From the NCBI RefSeq assembly GCF_002163855.1, contig NZ_CP019332.1, positions 1,095,145-1,159,144 of the forward strand: DNA of 64,000 nucleotides, written 5' to 3'. Under the pieces are notes generated by a model that was not told where the DNA came from, ran no database searches, and saw nothing but the letters and a program-made list of their open reading frames with translations. A program made the translations under genes and the position numbers. This document shows, piece by piece, positions 26,790-35,194 of the stretch. Source of the DNA: Winogradskyella sp. PC-19 (lineage in GTDB: Bacteria > Bacteroidota > Bacteroidia > Flavobacteriales > Flavobacteriaceae). Positions within the stretch are counted from its first letter, which is position 1; each line of letters begins with the position of its first letter.

Positions 26790-27901
26790 GTTATAACATA
26801 TTTAGGATAATCTGCAGTTTCTTTATTGACTTTAATACCATATTCCTCTAGATTACTTTGCATAAACTCAAAGTACTTGTAGTGTATTTGCCAATCGTGT
26901 CTACTGTATAAATGCTTATCACTTGCAGAAACTACAACTGGTATATCTAAAGCTTTTGCCAATTGGTAAGAAACATCTTTAAGACTTACATTATCGGCTT
27001 GTATATCATTATCACTAACCAAATATTTAGATTCTGACCCAGCCCAATTTATTTGAGTTGTATCCCAAAATTTTGGACTTCTAACCTTTAGAGCTATTAC
27101 CTCACCAGTTGCTATACTTTCAGTAACCTGAAGCCCCATTTTGTCTAGTACTTGTAAATCAATATTTTCTTCATCAGCCTTTGTCTTATTTATATAAACA
27201 GTATATGATTTATTGAAAGATGGAGAAACACCGATTTGTTTATGATATATATTAGATAAATAACTTAATATTTCTTTTACGCTACCTGTTAATTTTAAAT
27301 AACCGTAACTATAACTTACGCCTAATCCTTCAGTTATAGTCTTATTAGATTTTATTTCTATATCATTTTTAGGTCTATATTCTTTTACGAAAGATTCCCT
27401 TGAATTAATAACTTTTAGAAATCTATTAAGTGGTTTTCTCACTCTATTTCCCCTAAGAAATCTACTTAGTTGACTTGGTTTTAAATCAGACGGATGACCT
27501 TGCCAAAGCTTATCACCTTTTGCATTAAATAATATACCAGCAGGAAGCGAAGTAATATTATACTGATTAAAAGTACTTTTATTATCATCAACAACTATAG
27601 TCAATTCTGTTGGATTTTTATTTATGAATTTTTCAACTTTTGCAGGATTTTCACTTGAAATTGATATGACATGAAAATCTTTAGGATATTGCTTCTGCAA
27701 TACTGTAAGTAGCTTTTTTGAATATACACATGGCCCGCACCAGGTTGCCCAAAAATCTACAAAGTAAAGTTTATTAGACTCAGTTTCTACAATACTAGAT
27801 TGTTGTAATATTTCTGAAACTCTAATTTGAGCATTGCTAGAAAACACAACTCCCATAAAACATATGAGAAAAAAAATAGTTTTTAATCCTAATCTCTTCA
27901 T
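26774..27901 (-). CDS. Secreted TlpA-like thioredoxin fold protein with C-terminal extension
   Basis: A 375-aa protein with a signal peptide (about 1-24). The redoxin domain (about 30-150) carries the active site in FWATWCGPCVYSKKLL, with the cis-Pro region ITSLPAGILF. The C-terminal 200 residues are unlike thioredoxin. They hold two similar-looking halves (SVKEILSYLSNIYHKQIGVS and SLKDVSYQLAKALDIPVVVS) followed by beta-strands, close in style to DUF3738-type domains of Bacteroidota. A periplasmic thiol-disulfide role is likely; partner unknown. Monocistronic. Confidence 0.82.
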   Translation of the reverse strand: MKRLGLKTIFFLICFMGVVFSSNAQIRVSEILQQSSIVETESNKLYFVDFWATWCGPCVYSKKLLTVLQKQYPKDFHVISISSENPAKVEKFINKNPTELTIVVDDNKSTFNQYNITSLPAGILFNAKGDKLWQGHPSDLKPSQLSRFLRGNRVRKPLNRFLKVINSRESFVKEYRPKNDIEIKSNKTITEGLGVSYSYGYLKLTGSVKEILSYLSNIYHKQIGVSPSFNKSYTVYINKTKADEENIDLQVLDKMGLQVTESIATGEVIALKVRSPKFWDTTQINWAGSESKYLVSDNDIQADNVSLKDVSYQLAKALDIPVVVSASDKHLYSRHDWQIHYKYFEFMQSNLEEYGIKVNKETADYPKYVITKKAP

Positions 27902-28017
27902 AATATAATCATATGACCATTTAAGTCAAATACCGTGCTAAAGTTACCATTATTATTAATAAATATTATCACTCAAACATATTTACAATATTTATGTATT
28001 AACGCTAGTTTTATATT

Positions 28018-28025
28018 TAAATTTG
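28018..28025 (+). promoter_or_regulatory. Candidate -7 promoter element (TAAATTTG)
   Basis: Exact match 30 bp before the DUF4197 start. Confidence 0.5.
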
Positions 28026-28055
28026 AATTTCAATTAAATTATAAACATCAGTATT

Positions 28056-28760
28056 ATGAAAAAATATATTCTTTTATTAGTATTTACTATGATTATTACA
28101 TCTTGTGCTGAATTACAGCAAGTCGTTAATCAACTACCACAAGCAGGTACAATAAGCAATACCGACATAGCAACTGGTCTTAGGCAAGCACTAGATTTAG
28201 GGATTGACAAACAAGTTACAAAGCTTACCCAAAAAGATGGTTTTTTCAAAAATGAATTGGTAAAAATCTTACTGCCTGAAGAATTACAAAAGGTTGATAA
28301 AACACTACGTAGTATTGGATTAGCAAGTCTAGCAGATGAAGGCCTGAAAGTACTGAACCGAGCAGCTGAGGACGCAGTAAAAGAGGCGACTCCAATCTTT
28401 GTAAGTGCTGTAAAAGGAATAACGTTTGATGATGCAAAAAATATTTTATTAGGTACTGAAGATGCAGCTACACAGTATTTGGCATCAAAAACACAAACAG
28501 AACTATACAATAAATTTAAACCTGTTATTAATAATTCCTTTAGTAAGGTAGGCGCTGACCAAATATGGACTAACCTTATTACAAAATATAATAATTTACC
28601 CTTAACTAATAATGTCAATCCAGACCTTACAGATTATGTTACAGGTGAAGCTCTGAAAGGTGTTTATAAGATGATAGCCGTTGAAGAAAAGGAAATCAGA
28701 AATAAAATTTCTTCAAGAACCACAGGTTTACTTAAAAAAGTATTTGCATTGCAAGATTAA
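28056..28760 (+). CDS. DUF4197 lipoprotein
   Basis: A 234-aa protein with signal and lipobox IITSC (Cys17). The mature part is helical and matches DUF4197: IATGLRQALDLGIDKQV, LPEELQKVDKTLRSIGL, EDAVKEATPIFVSAVKGI, AATQYLASKTQTELY. No function is known for this widespread family of periplasmic proteins. It is followed by a small gene in the same direction. Confidence 0.9.
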   Translation: MKKYILLLVFTMIITSCAELQQVVNQLPQAGTISNTDIATGLRQALDLGIDKQVTKLTQKDGFFKNELVKILLPEELQKVDKTLRSIGLASLADEGLKVLNRAAEDAVKEATPIFVSAVKGITFDDAKNILLGTEDAATQYLASKTQTELYNKFKPVINNSFSKVGADQIWTNLITKYNNLPLTNNVNPDLTDYVTGEALKGVYKMIAVEEKEIRNKISSRTTGLLKKVFALQD

Positions 28761-28811
28761 TAACACTTATTTTTGATATTTTTATGTTCTAAATGTTAAA
28801 CTAACACAACC

Positions 28812-29006
28812 ATGTCTAGTGAACAAGCCTTAATCTCAAAAAAAAGAAAACTAAAACAAAAGTATTTGTTTTTAATTGAAGACGCCTATAACCACAAACA
28901 AATAGATCAGGCATACAGTGATTTATCAGAATTTAAAGCTATTAAAGTTTTGAATAAAATCAACCAATTAAAGTTTGTTATTTCAGACAGTCAATTTAGG
29001 ATTTAA
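28812..29006 (+). CDS. Small hypothetical protein
   Basis: A 64-aa, lysine-rich, probably helical cytosolic protein (SSEQALISKKRKLKQKYLFLIEDAYNHKQ). No family recognised. It has an ATG start, follows DUF4197 by about 50 bp and ends just before a small hairpin (GCCG-aagt-CGGC at about 29014-29025). Confidence 0.5.
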   Translation: MSSEQALISKKRKLKQKYLFLIEDAYNHKQIDQAYSDLSEFKAIKVLNKINQLKFVISDSQFRI

Positions 29007-29048
29007 TTGATGAGCCGAAGTCGGCAAATTAATTATTGGCTTCTTTTT

Positions 29049-29831
29049 TTAATGGCTTAATGTTCTGAAATAATTGTAAGCATATTTTAGTCTGCTTCCG
29101 TACCACGAAAACATTTCGCCATCTACTACTATAATTTTTTTATTAGGAAATAAAATATTCATTTCTTTTATGTGAACATCTTTAAATGGAAATGGCTCAC
29201 TAGAAAGGATTATAATCTCAACTTCTTTTAATCTTAAATTATCTAGTTTTACTTCAGGGTAACGTGTTTGAGCCTTAAATACGTTTTCAAATCCAGCTTC
29301 ACCTAACATATAATCTATATATGTATTTAATCCCGCCACCATCCAAGGTTTTTTCCAGATAAAATAGGCTGCTTTTTTCTTGCTTGATTCCTTAGTTTCA
29401 ATCTGAAATTGTTCACGTTCATCCTTAATACTTTTTACTAATAATGCAGCCTTTTTATCAACCTGAAATAATTTCCCATAAGAATTAATTAATTGATAAA
29501 CATCGTCTATATCGTAAATATCACTAACATGAATTGGAGCAATCTCTTTTAAAGCATCAATAATCTCTTTTGAATTCTCTTCCTTATTACAAAGAATAAT
29601 GTCAGGGTTTAGTTTCTTTATCTTCTGAAGATTAATATTTTTAGTACCACCAACAACTGTCTTTTGTTTTAGTAATTCCTTTGGGTGAATGCAAAATTTA
29701 GTTATACCTACAATTGAATCTATTAAACCCAAATCCACCAACAACTCTGTTTGTGATGGAACTAAAGAAATTATACGATTTGGTGTTTCTTCTAATTGAA
29801 TTTTTCGATTTAGTTGGTCAATGTATATCAT
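29049..29831 (-). CDS. Helical-backbone metal receptor (BtuF/FhuD-like substrate-binding protein)
   Basis: A 260-aa class III periplasmic-binding-protein fold: PNRIISLVPSQTELLVDLGL (about 17-36), DSIVGITKFCIHP, KKLNPDIILCNKEEN, and the C-terminal SWYGSRLKYAYNYF. The family binds cobalamin, haem or siderophores for ABC importers. No signal peptide is present, so the protein may be cytosolic or use another export route. No permease or ATPase gene is next to it. It follows pyrF on the minus strand. Confidence 0.82.
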   Translation of the reverse strand: MIYIDQLNRKIQLEETPNRIISLVPSQTELLVDLGLIDSIVGITKFCIHPKELLKQKTVVGGTKNINLQKIKKLNPDIILCNKEENSKEIIDALKEIAPIHVSDIYDIDDVYQLINSYGKLFQVDKKAALLVKSIKDEREQFQIETKESSKKKAAYFIWKKPWMVAGLNTYIDYMLGEAGFENVFKAQTRYPEVKLDNLRLKEVEIIILSSEPFPFKDVHIKEMNILFPNKKIIVVDGEMFSWYGSRLKYAYNYFRTLSH

Positions 29832-29867
29832 GATGAGATGCTGAATCTAGTCCTGCATGGCAATTAC

Positions 29868-30683
29868 TTATTTTGAAAGTATGGATTGCATTTGCTGTTG
29901 CAATTCTTCAGCTTTTTTAGCAGCAGCGTCTGCAAAACTTTCATCTTGTGATGCATAAATAATCCCTCGAGACGAGTTGATTAGCAACCCAATATCTTTT
30001 GTCATTCCGTATTTACAAACTTCTTGAAGATTTCCACCTTGAGCACCAACTCCAGGGACTAGTAAAAAACTGTTTGGAATTATATTTCGAATATCGGCTA
30101 AATATTCGGCTTTTGTAGCACCAACAACGTACATAAGGTTTTCAGAATTTTTCCAAGTCTTGGAAGTTTTTAAAACTTCTTTGTAGACTTCTACTTCATC
30201 AATGGTTTTTGTCTGAAAATCGAAAGCACCTTGATTAGACGTTAATGCTAGTAAAATAGTATGTTTGTCTTTAAAAGCTAAAAAAGGTTCAACAGAATCT
30301 TTACCCATATATGGCGCCACAGTAACGCTATCAAAACCTAAATCATCAAAAAAAGCTTTTGCATACATAGTGCTAGTGTTACCAATATCACCTCGTTTGG
30401 CATCAGCAATTGTGTAAATTTCAGGATGGTTTTCGCTTAAATAATTAATGGTCTTTTCTAAAGCCTTCCAACCTTTAATACCGTAAGCTTCGTAAAAAGC
30501 TGTGTTAGGTTTATAGGCCACACAAAGATGATGGGTTGCATCGATAATTGCTTTATTGAAAGCAAATATTGGATCTTCTTCTTCCAATAAATACTTAGGA
30601 ATTTTATTTAAATCTACATCTAATCCTATACAAAGAAAGGATTGTTTTTTATGGATTTGTGCTATGAGTTGTTGTGTTGTCAT
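29868..30683 (-). CDS. pyrF: Orotidine 5'-phosphate decarboxylase
   Basis: Decarboxylates OMP to UMP in pyrimidine synthesis. It has 271 aa and the type-2 (longer) OMPDC pattern [17 protein letters not shown], the catalytic [15 protein letters not shown] (D..K..D triad) and [23 protein letters not shown] is the phosphate-binding region. It lies downstream of prfA on the same strand, a neighbourhood seen in other Bacteroidota. Confidence 0.94.
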   Translation of the reverse strand: MTTQQLIAQIHKKQSFLCIGLDVDLNKIPKYLLEEEDPIFAFNKAIIDATHHLCVAYKPNTAFYEAYGIKGWKALEKTINYLSENHPEIYTIADAKRGDIGNTSTMYAKAFFDDLGFDSVTVAPYMGKDSVEPFLAFKDKHTILLALTSNQGAFDFQTKTIDEVEVYKEVLKTSKTWKNSENLMYVVGATKAEYLADIRNIIPNSFLLVPGVGAQGGNLQEVCKYGMTKDIGLLINSSRGIIYASQDESFADAAAKKAEELQQQMQSILSK

Positions 30684-30688
30684 TGTAT

Positions 30689-30712
30689 AAAAAGAGCCTC
30701 AATAAAGAGGCT
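30689..30712 (-). terminator. Intrinsic terminator after prfA
   Basis: AGCCTC and GAGGCT arms. On the minus strand they are followed by TCTTTTTAT. It lies between prfA and pyrF, so pyrF may depend on read-through or its own promoter. Confidence 0.75.
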
Positions 30713-30717
30713 GAAAT

Positions 30718-31794
30718 TCAAATTACATCATCGTTAGCTTTCAATAACTCTGTATTTTCGGCTAACATTAATTCGTCTACTATTTTTTGAATATCTCCAT
30801 TTATGATATTTGACAAATCATAAAGTGTCAAACCTATTCTGTGATCTGTAACACGTCCTTGAGGATAATTATAAGTTCTAATCTTTGCACTTCTGTCTCC
30901 AGAACTAACCATACTTTTTCGTTTTTCAGAATCAGCAGCCTGTTGTTTTGCTAACTCTAAATCATATAAACGAGAACGTAAAACTTTTAAAGCCTTTTCT
31001 AAGTTTTTATGAGATGATTTTTGATCTTGACAGCTTACTATCATTCCAGTTGGTTCGTGATGTAATTTAATTGCCGAATACGTTGTATTTACAGATTGAC
31101 CACCAGGACCAGTAGATGTTGTACGCTCAATACGGACTTCTGTCATATCCAACTCATAATCAAACTCTTCTGCTTCTGGTAAAACCATTACAGTAGCTGC
31201 ACTTGTATGCACACGACCTTGAGTTTCTGTTTGAGGTACACGCTGCACTCGATGCACACCAGCTTCAAACTTCATTGTTCCGTAAACATCTTCACCAGAT
31301 ACCTCAAAAATTATTTCCTTAAAACCACCAGAAGTTCCATCACTTGTGCTAACTACATCAACACGCCATCCTTTGTCACTACAATATTTTGAATACATAC
31401 GGTACAAATCGCCAGCAAAAATACTTGCTTCATCACCGCCAGTTCCTGCTCTAACTTCAACAACAACATTTTTTGCATCGTCAGGATCTTTTGGGATAAG
31501 CATAAACCTAATATCTTCTTCGAGTTTATCAATAGATGCCTTTGCTTCATCAAGTTGCATTTTGGCCATCTCTACCATTTCGGCATCAGAACCATCTGCA
31601 ATAATCTCTTCTGCTTCGGCCATATTGTCTAATGACTCTTTATAAATAACACCTTTATCAACGATTAATTTAAGATCTTTATATTCTTTCATCAGCTTTG
31701 TATAACGCTTCTGATCTGATATAATATCTGGTTGTATGATAAGGTCATTAACCTCATCGAATCGTTGTTTAATTATCTGTAATTTCTCTAACAT
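30718..31794 (-). CDS. prfA: Peptide chain release factor 1
   Basis: Recognises UAA and UAG stop codons. It has 358 aa, the usual length. The GGQ peptidyl-hydrolysis motif is in [18 protein letters not shown] (about 228-245). The stop-codon 'PxT' tripeptide is PQT in [10 protein letters not shown] (RF1-like, not the SPF of RF2). The family end [13 protein letters not shown] is intact. Confidence 0.96.
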   Translation of the reverse strand: MLEKLQIIKQRFDEVNDLIIQPDIISDQKRYTKLMKEYKDLKLIVDKGVIYKESLDNMAEAEEIIADGSDAEMVEMAKMQLDEAKASIDKLEEDIRFMLIPKDPDDAKNVVVEVRAGTGGDEASIFAGDLYRMYSKYCSDKGWRVDVVSTSDGTSGGFKEIIFEVSGEDVYGTMKFEAGVHRVQRVPQTETQGRVHTSAATVMVLPEAEEFDYELDMTEVRIERTTSTGPGGQSVNTTYSAIKLHHEPTGMIVSCQDQKSSHKNLEKALKVLRSRLYDLELAKQQAADSEKRKSMVSSGDRSAKIRTYNYPQGRVTDHRIGLTLYDLSNIINGDIQKIVDELMLAENTELLKANDDVI

Positions 31795-31903
31795 CTATCA
31801 TCAAAATTGAGGGATAAAAATACGATAAATATTCAATTTTACTTGGTGTTTCTTAACTACATATCAACAACAAAAAATAATTTAAAATTGTCTACGTTAT
31901 CAA

Positions 31904-32197
31904 ATGTATATGCATCGTCTCCTAGCTATACTTGCATTTTATAAGCCGTTTGTGGTTTGGTCATTAGTTATAACTGCCGTGATTGGATTTTTAAATTCAC
32001 ATCTAGCACCTGCACTAATTATTAAATTATTTCTTACGGTTTTTGCGTGGTATTACGTTCACGAAACCTCTCAGAGAAGAAAATTAACCTTTTACAAGAA
32101 TTTAGGAATATCTCCGCTAAAGCTATTTTCAATTATATTTATGATTGATTGTATATTGACTATTGTTTTTCTAACTATTTTTAAAGAATTCACATAA
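31904..32197 (+). CDS. Small membrane protein next to ABC ATPase
   Basis: A 97-aa protein with three hydrophobic segments (about 10-27, 32-50, 74-93) and a central basic loop (HETSQRRKLTFYKNLGISPLKLF). The loop resembles the coupling region of an ABC-2-type half permease. It lies 42 bp before an ABC ATPase gene, so the two may form a minimal ABC system (inference). Confidence 0.6.
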   Translation: MYMHRLLAILAFYKPFVVWSLVITAVIGFLNSHLAPALIIKLFLTVFAWYYVHETSQRRKLTFYKNLGISPLKLFSIIFMIDCILTIVFLTIFKEFT

Positions 32198-32239
32198 AAA
32201 TAAAACCGCTTATTAATTTATGATATAACAATTACTCTA

Positions 32240-32956
32240 ATGATTTTCGAAATTGACAATGTAGAACTGTACTTTAAAAACAAACGTATTTTAAACGGTA
32301 TTTACCTAAAAGCAGAAACTGGAAAAGTGACAGGAATTTTAGGCAGAAACGGTTGTGGAAAAACAAGTCTTCTGGATATTGCTTTTGGAAACTTGAAACC
32401 AAAGTACAAGCTTGTCAGAATTGATAGCAAACCCGTTTTAAAATCATTATATAAAACAGGATTTGTAAAATACTTGCCTCAATACGATTCTGCTCCAAAG
32501 GGTTATAAACTTAATAGGCTTTTTGATTTATTTAAAGTTAATTGGAATGGTTTTACAGAACAGTTCGAAGAGTTTTCCACCTATCATAATCATAAATTTG
32601 GTAAGCTCTCTGGCGGCCAACGTCGATTTATTGAAATTTATCTCATTTTGAAAAGTAAAAGTGAAATTGCATTTTTAGACGAACCTTTCAATGATATTTC
32701 GCCACTAATGATTGATGGTGTAAAAGCTTTAATTACTGAAGAAAAAGCCAATAAGATAATTATCTTAACCGACCATAAATACGAAGATGTTATTGATATT
32801 ACGGACGACCTTTATTTTTTAAACAACGGCAGCACAAAATTAATAGATAAGCTTACTGAGCTTGAAGATTATGGGTATCTACCAACTAATTCACTTATTA
32901 ATTGTACTTTGCTTTTGCAGGACTTCATTGAGGTTAACTACAAATCCTATACCTAA
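32240..32956 (+). CDS. ABC transporter ATP-binding protein
   Basis: A 238-aa nucleotide-binding subunit. Walker A GRNGCGKTS (about 34-42), signature KLSGGQRRFIEIY (about 126-138), Walker B IAFLDEPFNDISP (about 149-161) and the switch H (ILTDHKYEDV) are intact. Pairs with the 97-aa membrane protein upstream. The last 22 codons overlap the 3' end of the convergent DUF3078 gene by 66 bp; the C-terminal LLLQDFIEVNYKSYT is therefore less certain. Confidence 0.88.
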   Translation: MIFEIDNVELYFKNKRILNGIYLKAETGKVTGILGRNGCGKTSLLDIAFGNLKPKYKLVRIDSKPVLKSLYKTGFVKYLPQYDSAPKGYKLNRLFDLFKVNWNGFTEQFEEFSTYHNHKFGKLSGGQRRFIEIYLILKSKSEIAFLDEPFNDISPLMIDGVKALITEEKANKIIILTDHKYEDVIDITDDLYFLNNGSTKLIDKLTELEDYGYLPTNSLINCTLLLQDFIEVNYKSYT

Positions 32957-33898
32957 AAGCTGTTTCCATTGTAATTTTGGTCCATCAATTACTATTGTTT
33001 CGTTAGTTATCTCGTTTTGTGTGACTGCGGTTTTTATGTCATCATCGTAACGTAAATGAGAACCAAACATCGCGCTAATGTATTTATTTACCTTAAAATC
33101 AAAGTTAATTTCCCACTCAATATCAATGTTACCAAATCGATTAAGGTAATCTGTATATAGACGTATCAAGCTATTTACTTTAACGTTTTCAAATATTTCA
33201 TCTTCAAATTGATTGGTCAACAATATGCCAAACTCTGTTCTTACGCTTTCACCTGATTCCAAAAGGTTTCCATCCATATCAAAAATAGCTGGATTGACAC
33301 CAAACGCCCCAGAATTTGCTAAACTTTGATCTAAAACAAAAGTGGTTTTTAGTGTAACTGGTGAAGCGTAAAAGGATAGTTTTTCAATATGCCTACCATA
33401 CTCTAATCCAGTTCCTAAAAACAAATATGCAGGAGCCATGAAACGAGAAATAGGGTCTTCGTCTGGATTATTAAAACCATCAGCAAACTGAGTATTAAAA
33501 CTGAATCTAGTTGAATAAAACCAATTACTATTCTCACTTTTTTCATACCCGAAATTTGAAATTATTGATATAGCATCTTCCGTTTTTTGAATAGGTTGCG
33601 CTTGTTGTTTATTTAATCCATAACGTAATTGCAGTGATGAGTTCCAGAATAGTTTTGCGTTTTTATAATTTGCAGTAGCTTTACCATTAAGGATGGCTGA
33701 GATAGAATTTACACCACCGGAATTCCAGTTTGTAAAGGACACTTGATTAAAATACAAACCTAAATCTTCATTAGTTTTCCAACCATAATCTTTGGTTTTA
33801 TCAATTACAGGATTAATAAATAAATCGCTTGGTTGAGACCACAAATTACAAGAGATAAAACCTAAAAAAAGGAAACTAAAAATTTTAGAAACACTCAT
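32891..33898 (-). CDS. DUF3078 outer-membrane-type protein
   Basis: A 335-aa secreted protein with signal peptide (about 1-21). DUF3078 features: GLYFNQVSFTNWNSGGVNSIS (in part), YKNAKLFWNSSLQLRYGL, alternating aromatic/polar beta-strands typical of an outer-membrane barrel, and KLQWKQLLGIGF near the end. The function of the family is unknown. It follows purM by 5 bp. Confidence 0.87.
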   Translation of the reverse strand: MSVSKIFSFLFLGFISCNLWSQPSDLFINPVIDKTKDYGWKTNEDLGLYFNQVSFTNWNSGGVNSISAILNGKATANYKNAKLFWNSSLQLRYGLNKQQAQPIQKTEDAISIISNFGYEKSENSNWFYSTRFSFNTQFADGFNNPDEDPISRFMAPAYLFLGTGLEYGRHIEKLSFYASPVTLKTTFVLDQSLANSGAFGVNPAIFDMDGNLLESGESVRTEFGILLTNQFEDEIFENVKVNSLIRLYTDYLNRFGNIDIEWEINFDFKVNKYISAMFGSHLRYDDDIKTAVTQNEITNETIVIDGPKLQWKQLLGIGFVVNLNEVLQKQSTINK

Positions 33899-33903
33899 AC
33901 CTA

Positions 33904-35082
33904 TTAATAAGTAAATTTACCGTAAGAACTTTTGATAGTTAACCTTTTAGTTTCTGAAGCTTTGACACGACCAATAATTTGTGCATCTACATTGAATGAT
34001 TTTGAAATAGCTATTATATCTTCGGCAACTTCTGGCTTAACATATAATTCCATACGATGACCACAGTTAAATACTTGGTACATTTCTTTCCAATCAGTCT
34101 TTGATTGTTCTTGTATAAGTTTAAATAATGGAGGAATCGGGAACATATTGTCTTTGACAATATGCAAATTATCTATAAAGTGTAAAATTTTTGTTTGTGC
34201 ACCACCACTACAATGAACCATACCGTGAATACTATCACTTTTATACTTGTTCAAAATTGCTTTTATGATTGGTGCGTATGTCCGTGTTGGCGATAGCACC
34301 AATTTACCTGCATCAATTGGTGAATCTTCTACAGAATCAGTTAATTTTGTTTGTCCTGAATACACTAAATCTTCTGGTACAGCGGCATCGAAACTTTCAG
34401 GATACTTTTTTACTAAATATTTATGAAATACATCATGACGCGCAGAGGTTAAGCCATTACTTCCCATACCACCGTTGTATTCTGTCTCGTAGGATGCTTG
34501 ACCAAAGGACTCTAAACCAACGATTACGTCACCTTCAGAAATATTAGCATTATCAATTACATCACTACGTTTCATTCTAGCAGTAACTGTAGAATCTACA
34601 ATTATTGTACGTACTAAATCTCCAACATCTGCAGTTTCGCCTCCGGTAGAATGAATAGTAACTCCAAAGGATTTTAAATCTTCAATCAATTCTTCAGTAC
34701 CATTAATAATTGCAGAAATAACTTCACCTGTTATTAAGTTTTTATTTCTTCCTATCGTAGAAGATAGCATAATATTATCTGTAGCTCCTACGCATAGTAA
34801 GTCGTCGATATTCATAATCAACGCATCTTGAGCTATACCTTTCCATACAGAAACATCTCCTGTTTCTTTCCAGTACATATAAGCCAAAGAAGATTTTGTA
34901 CCCGCACCATCTGCATGCATTATTAAACAGTAGTCATCATCATTTGTTAAATAATCAGGCACTATTTTGCAAAATGCTTTTGGAAATAAACCTTTATCTA
35001 TATTCTTAATAGCGTTATGTACGTCTTCCTTAGAGGCTGAAACGCCACGTTGGGCATATCGTTTACTGATGTCTTGGCTCAT
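33904..35082 (-). CDS. purM: Phosphoribosylformylglycinamidine cyclo-ligase (AIR synthase), Bacteroidota type
   Basis: Makes 5-aminoimidazole ribonucleotide from FGAM with ATP in purine synthesis. It has 392 aa, longer than proteobacterial PurM (about 345). Motifs: MHADGAGTKSSLAYMYW (about 54-70), AQDALIMNIDDLLCVGAT (about 83-100), HSTGGETADVGD, and FNCGHRMELYV. The order purM-prfA-pyrF is common in Bacteroidota, here separated by other genes. Own -7 element at 35101. Confidence 0.88.
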   Translation of the reverse strand: MSQDISKRYAQRGVSASKEDVHNAIKNIDKGLFPKAFCKIVPDYLTNDDDYCLIMHADGAGTKSSLAYMYWKETGDVSVWKGIAQDALIMNIDDLLCVGATDNIMLSSTIGRNKNLITGEVISAIINGTEELIEDLKSFGVTIHSTGGETADVGDLVRTIIVDSTVTARMKRSDVIDNANISEGDVIVGLESFGQASYETEYNGGMGSNGLTSARHDVFHKYLVKKYPESFDAAVPEDLVYSGQTKLTDSVEDSPIDAGKLVLSPTRTYAPIIKAILNKYKSDSIHGMVHCSGGAQTKILHFIDNLHIVKDNMFPIPPLFKLIQEQSKTDWKEMYQVFNCGHRMELYVKPEVAEDIIAISKSFNVDAQIIGRVKASETKRLTIKSSYGKFTY

Positions 35083-35100
35083 TATTAATTTTATTTACCA

Positions 35101-35108
35101 CAAAAATA
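35101..35108 (-). promoter_or_regulatory. Candidate -7 promoter element of purM (TATTTTTG)
   Basis: Plus-strand CAAAAATA, 19 bp before the purM start. Confidence 0.45.
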
Positions 35109-35142
35109 ATTTAATAAATGTCTATATCTAATTACTGGAACA

Positions 35143-35177
35143 AAAAAAGCATTCAAAAATAATTGAATGCTTTTTTT
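35143..35177 (-). terminator. Intrinsic terminator of the curli-type operon
   Basis: AAAAAAAGCATTCAA and TTGAATGCTTTTTTT arms. It follows the last gene of the minus-strand curli locus and could also act on the plus strand. Confidence 0.85.
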
Positions 35178-35194
35178 GTATTTCAAATTGTTTA

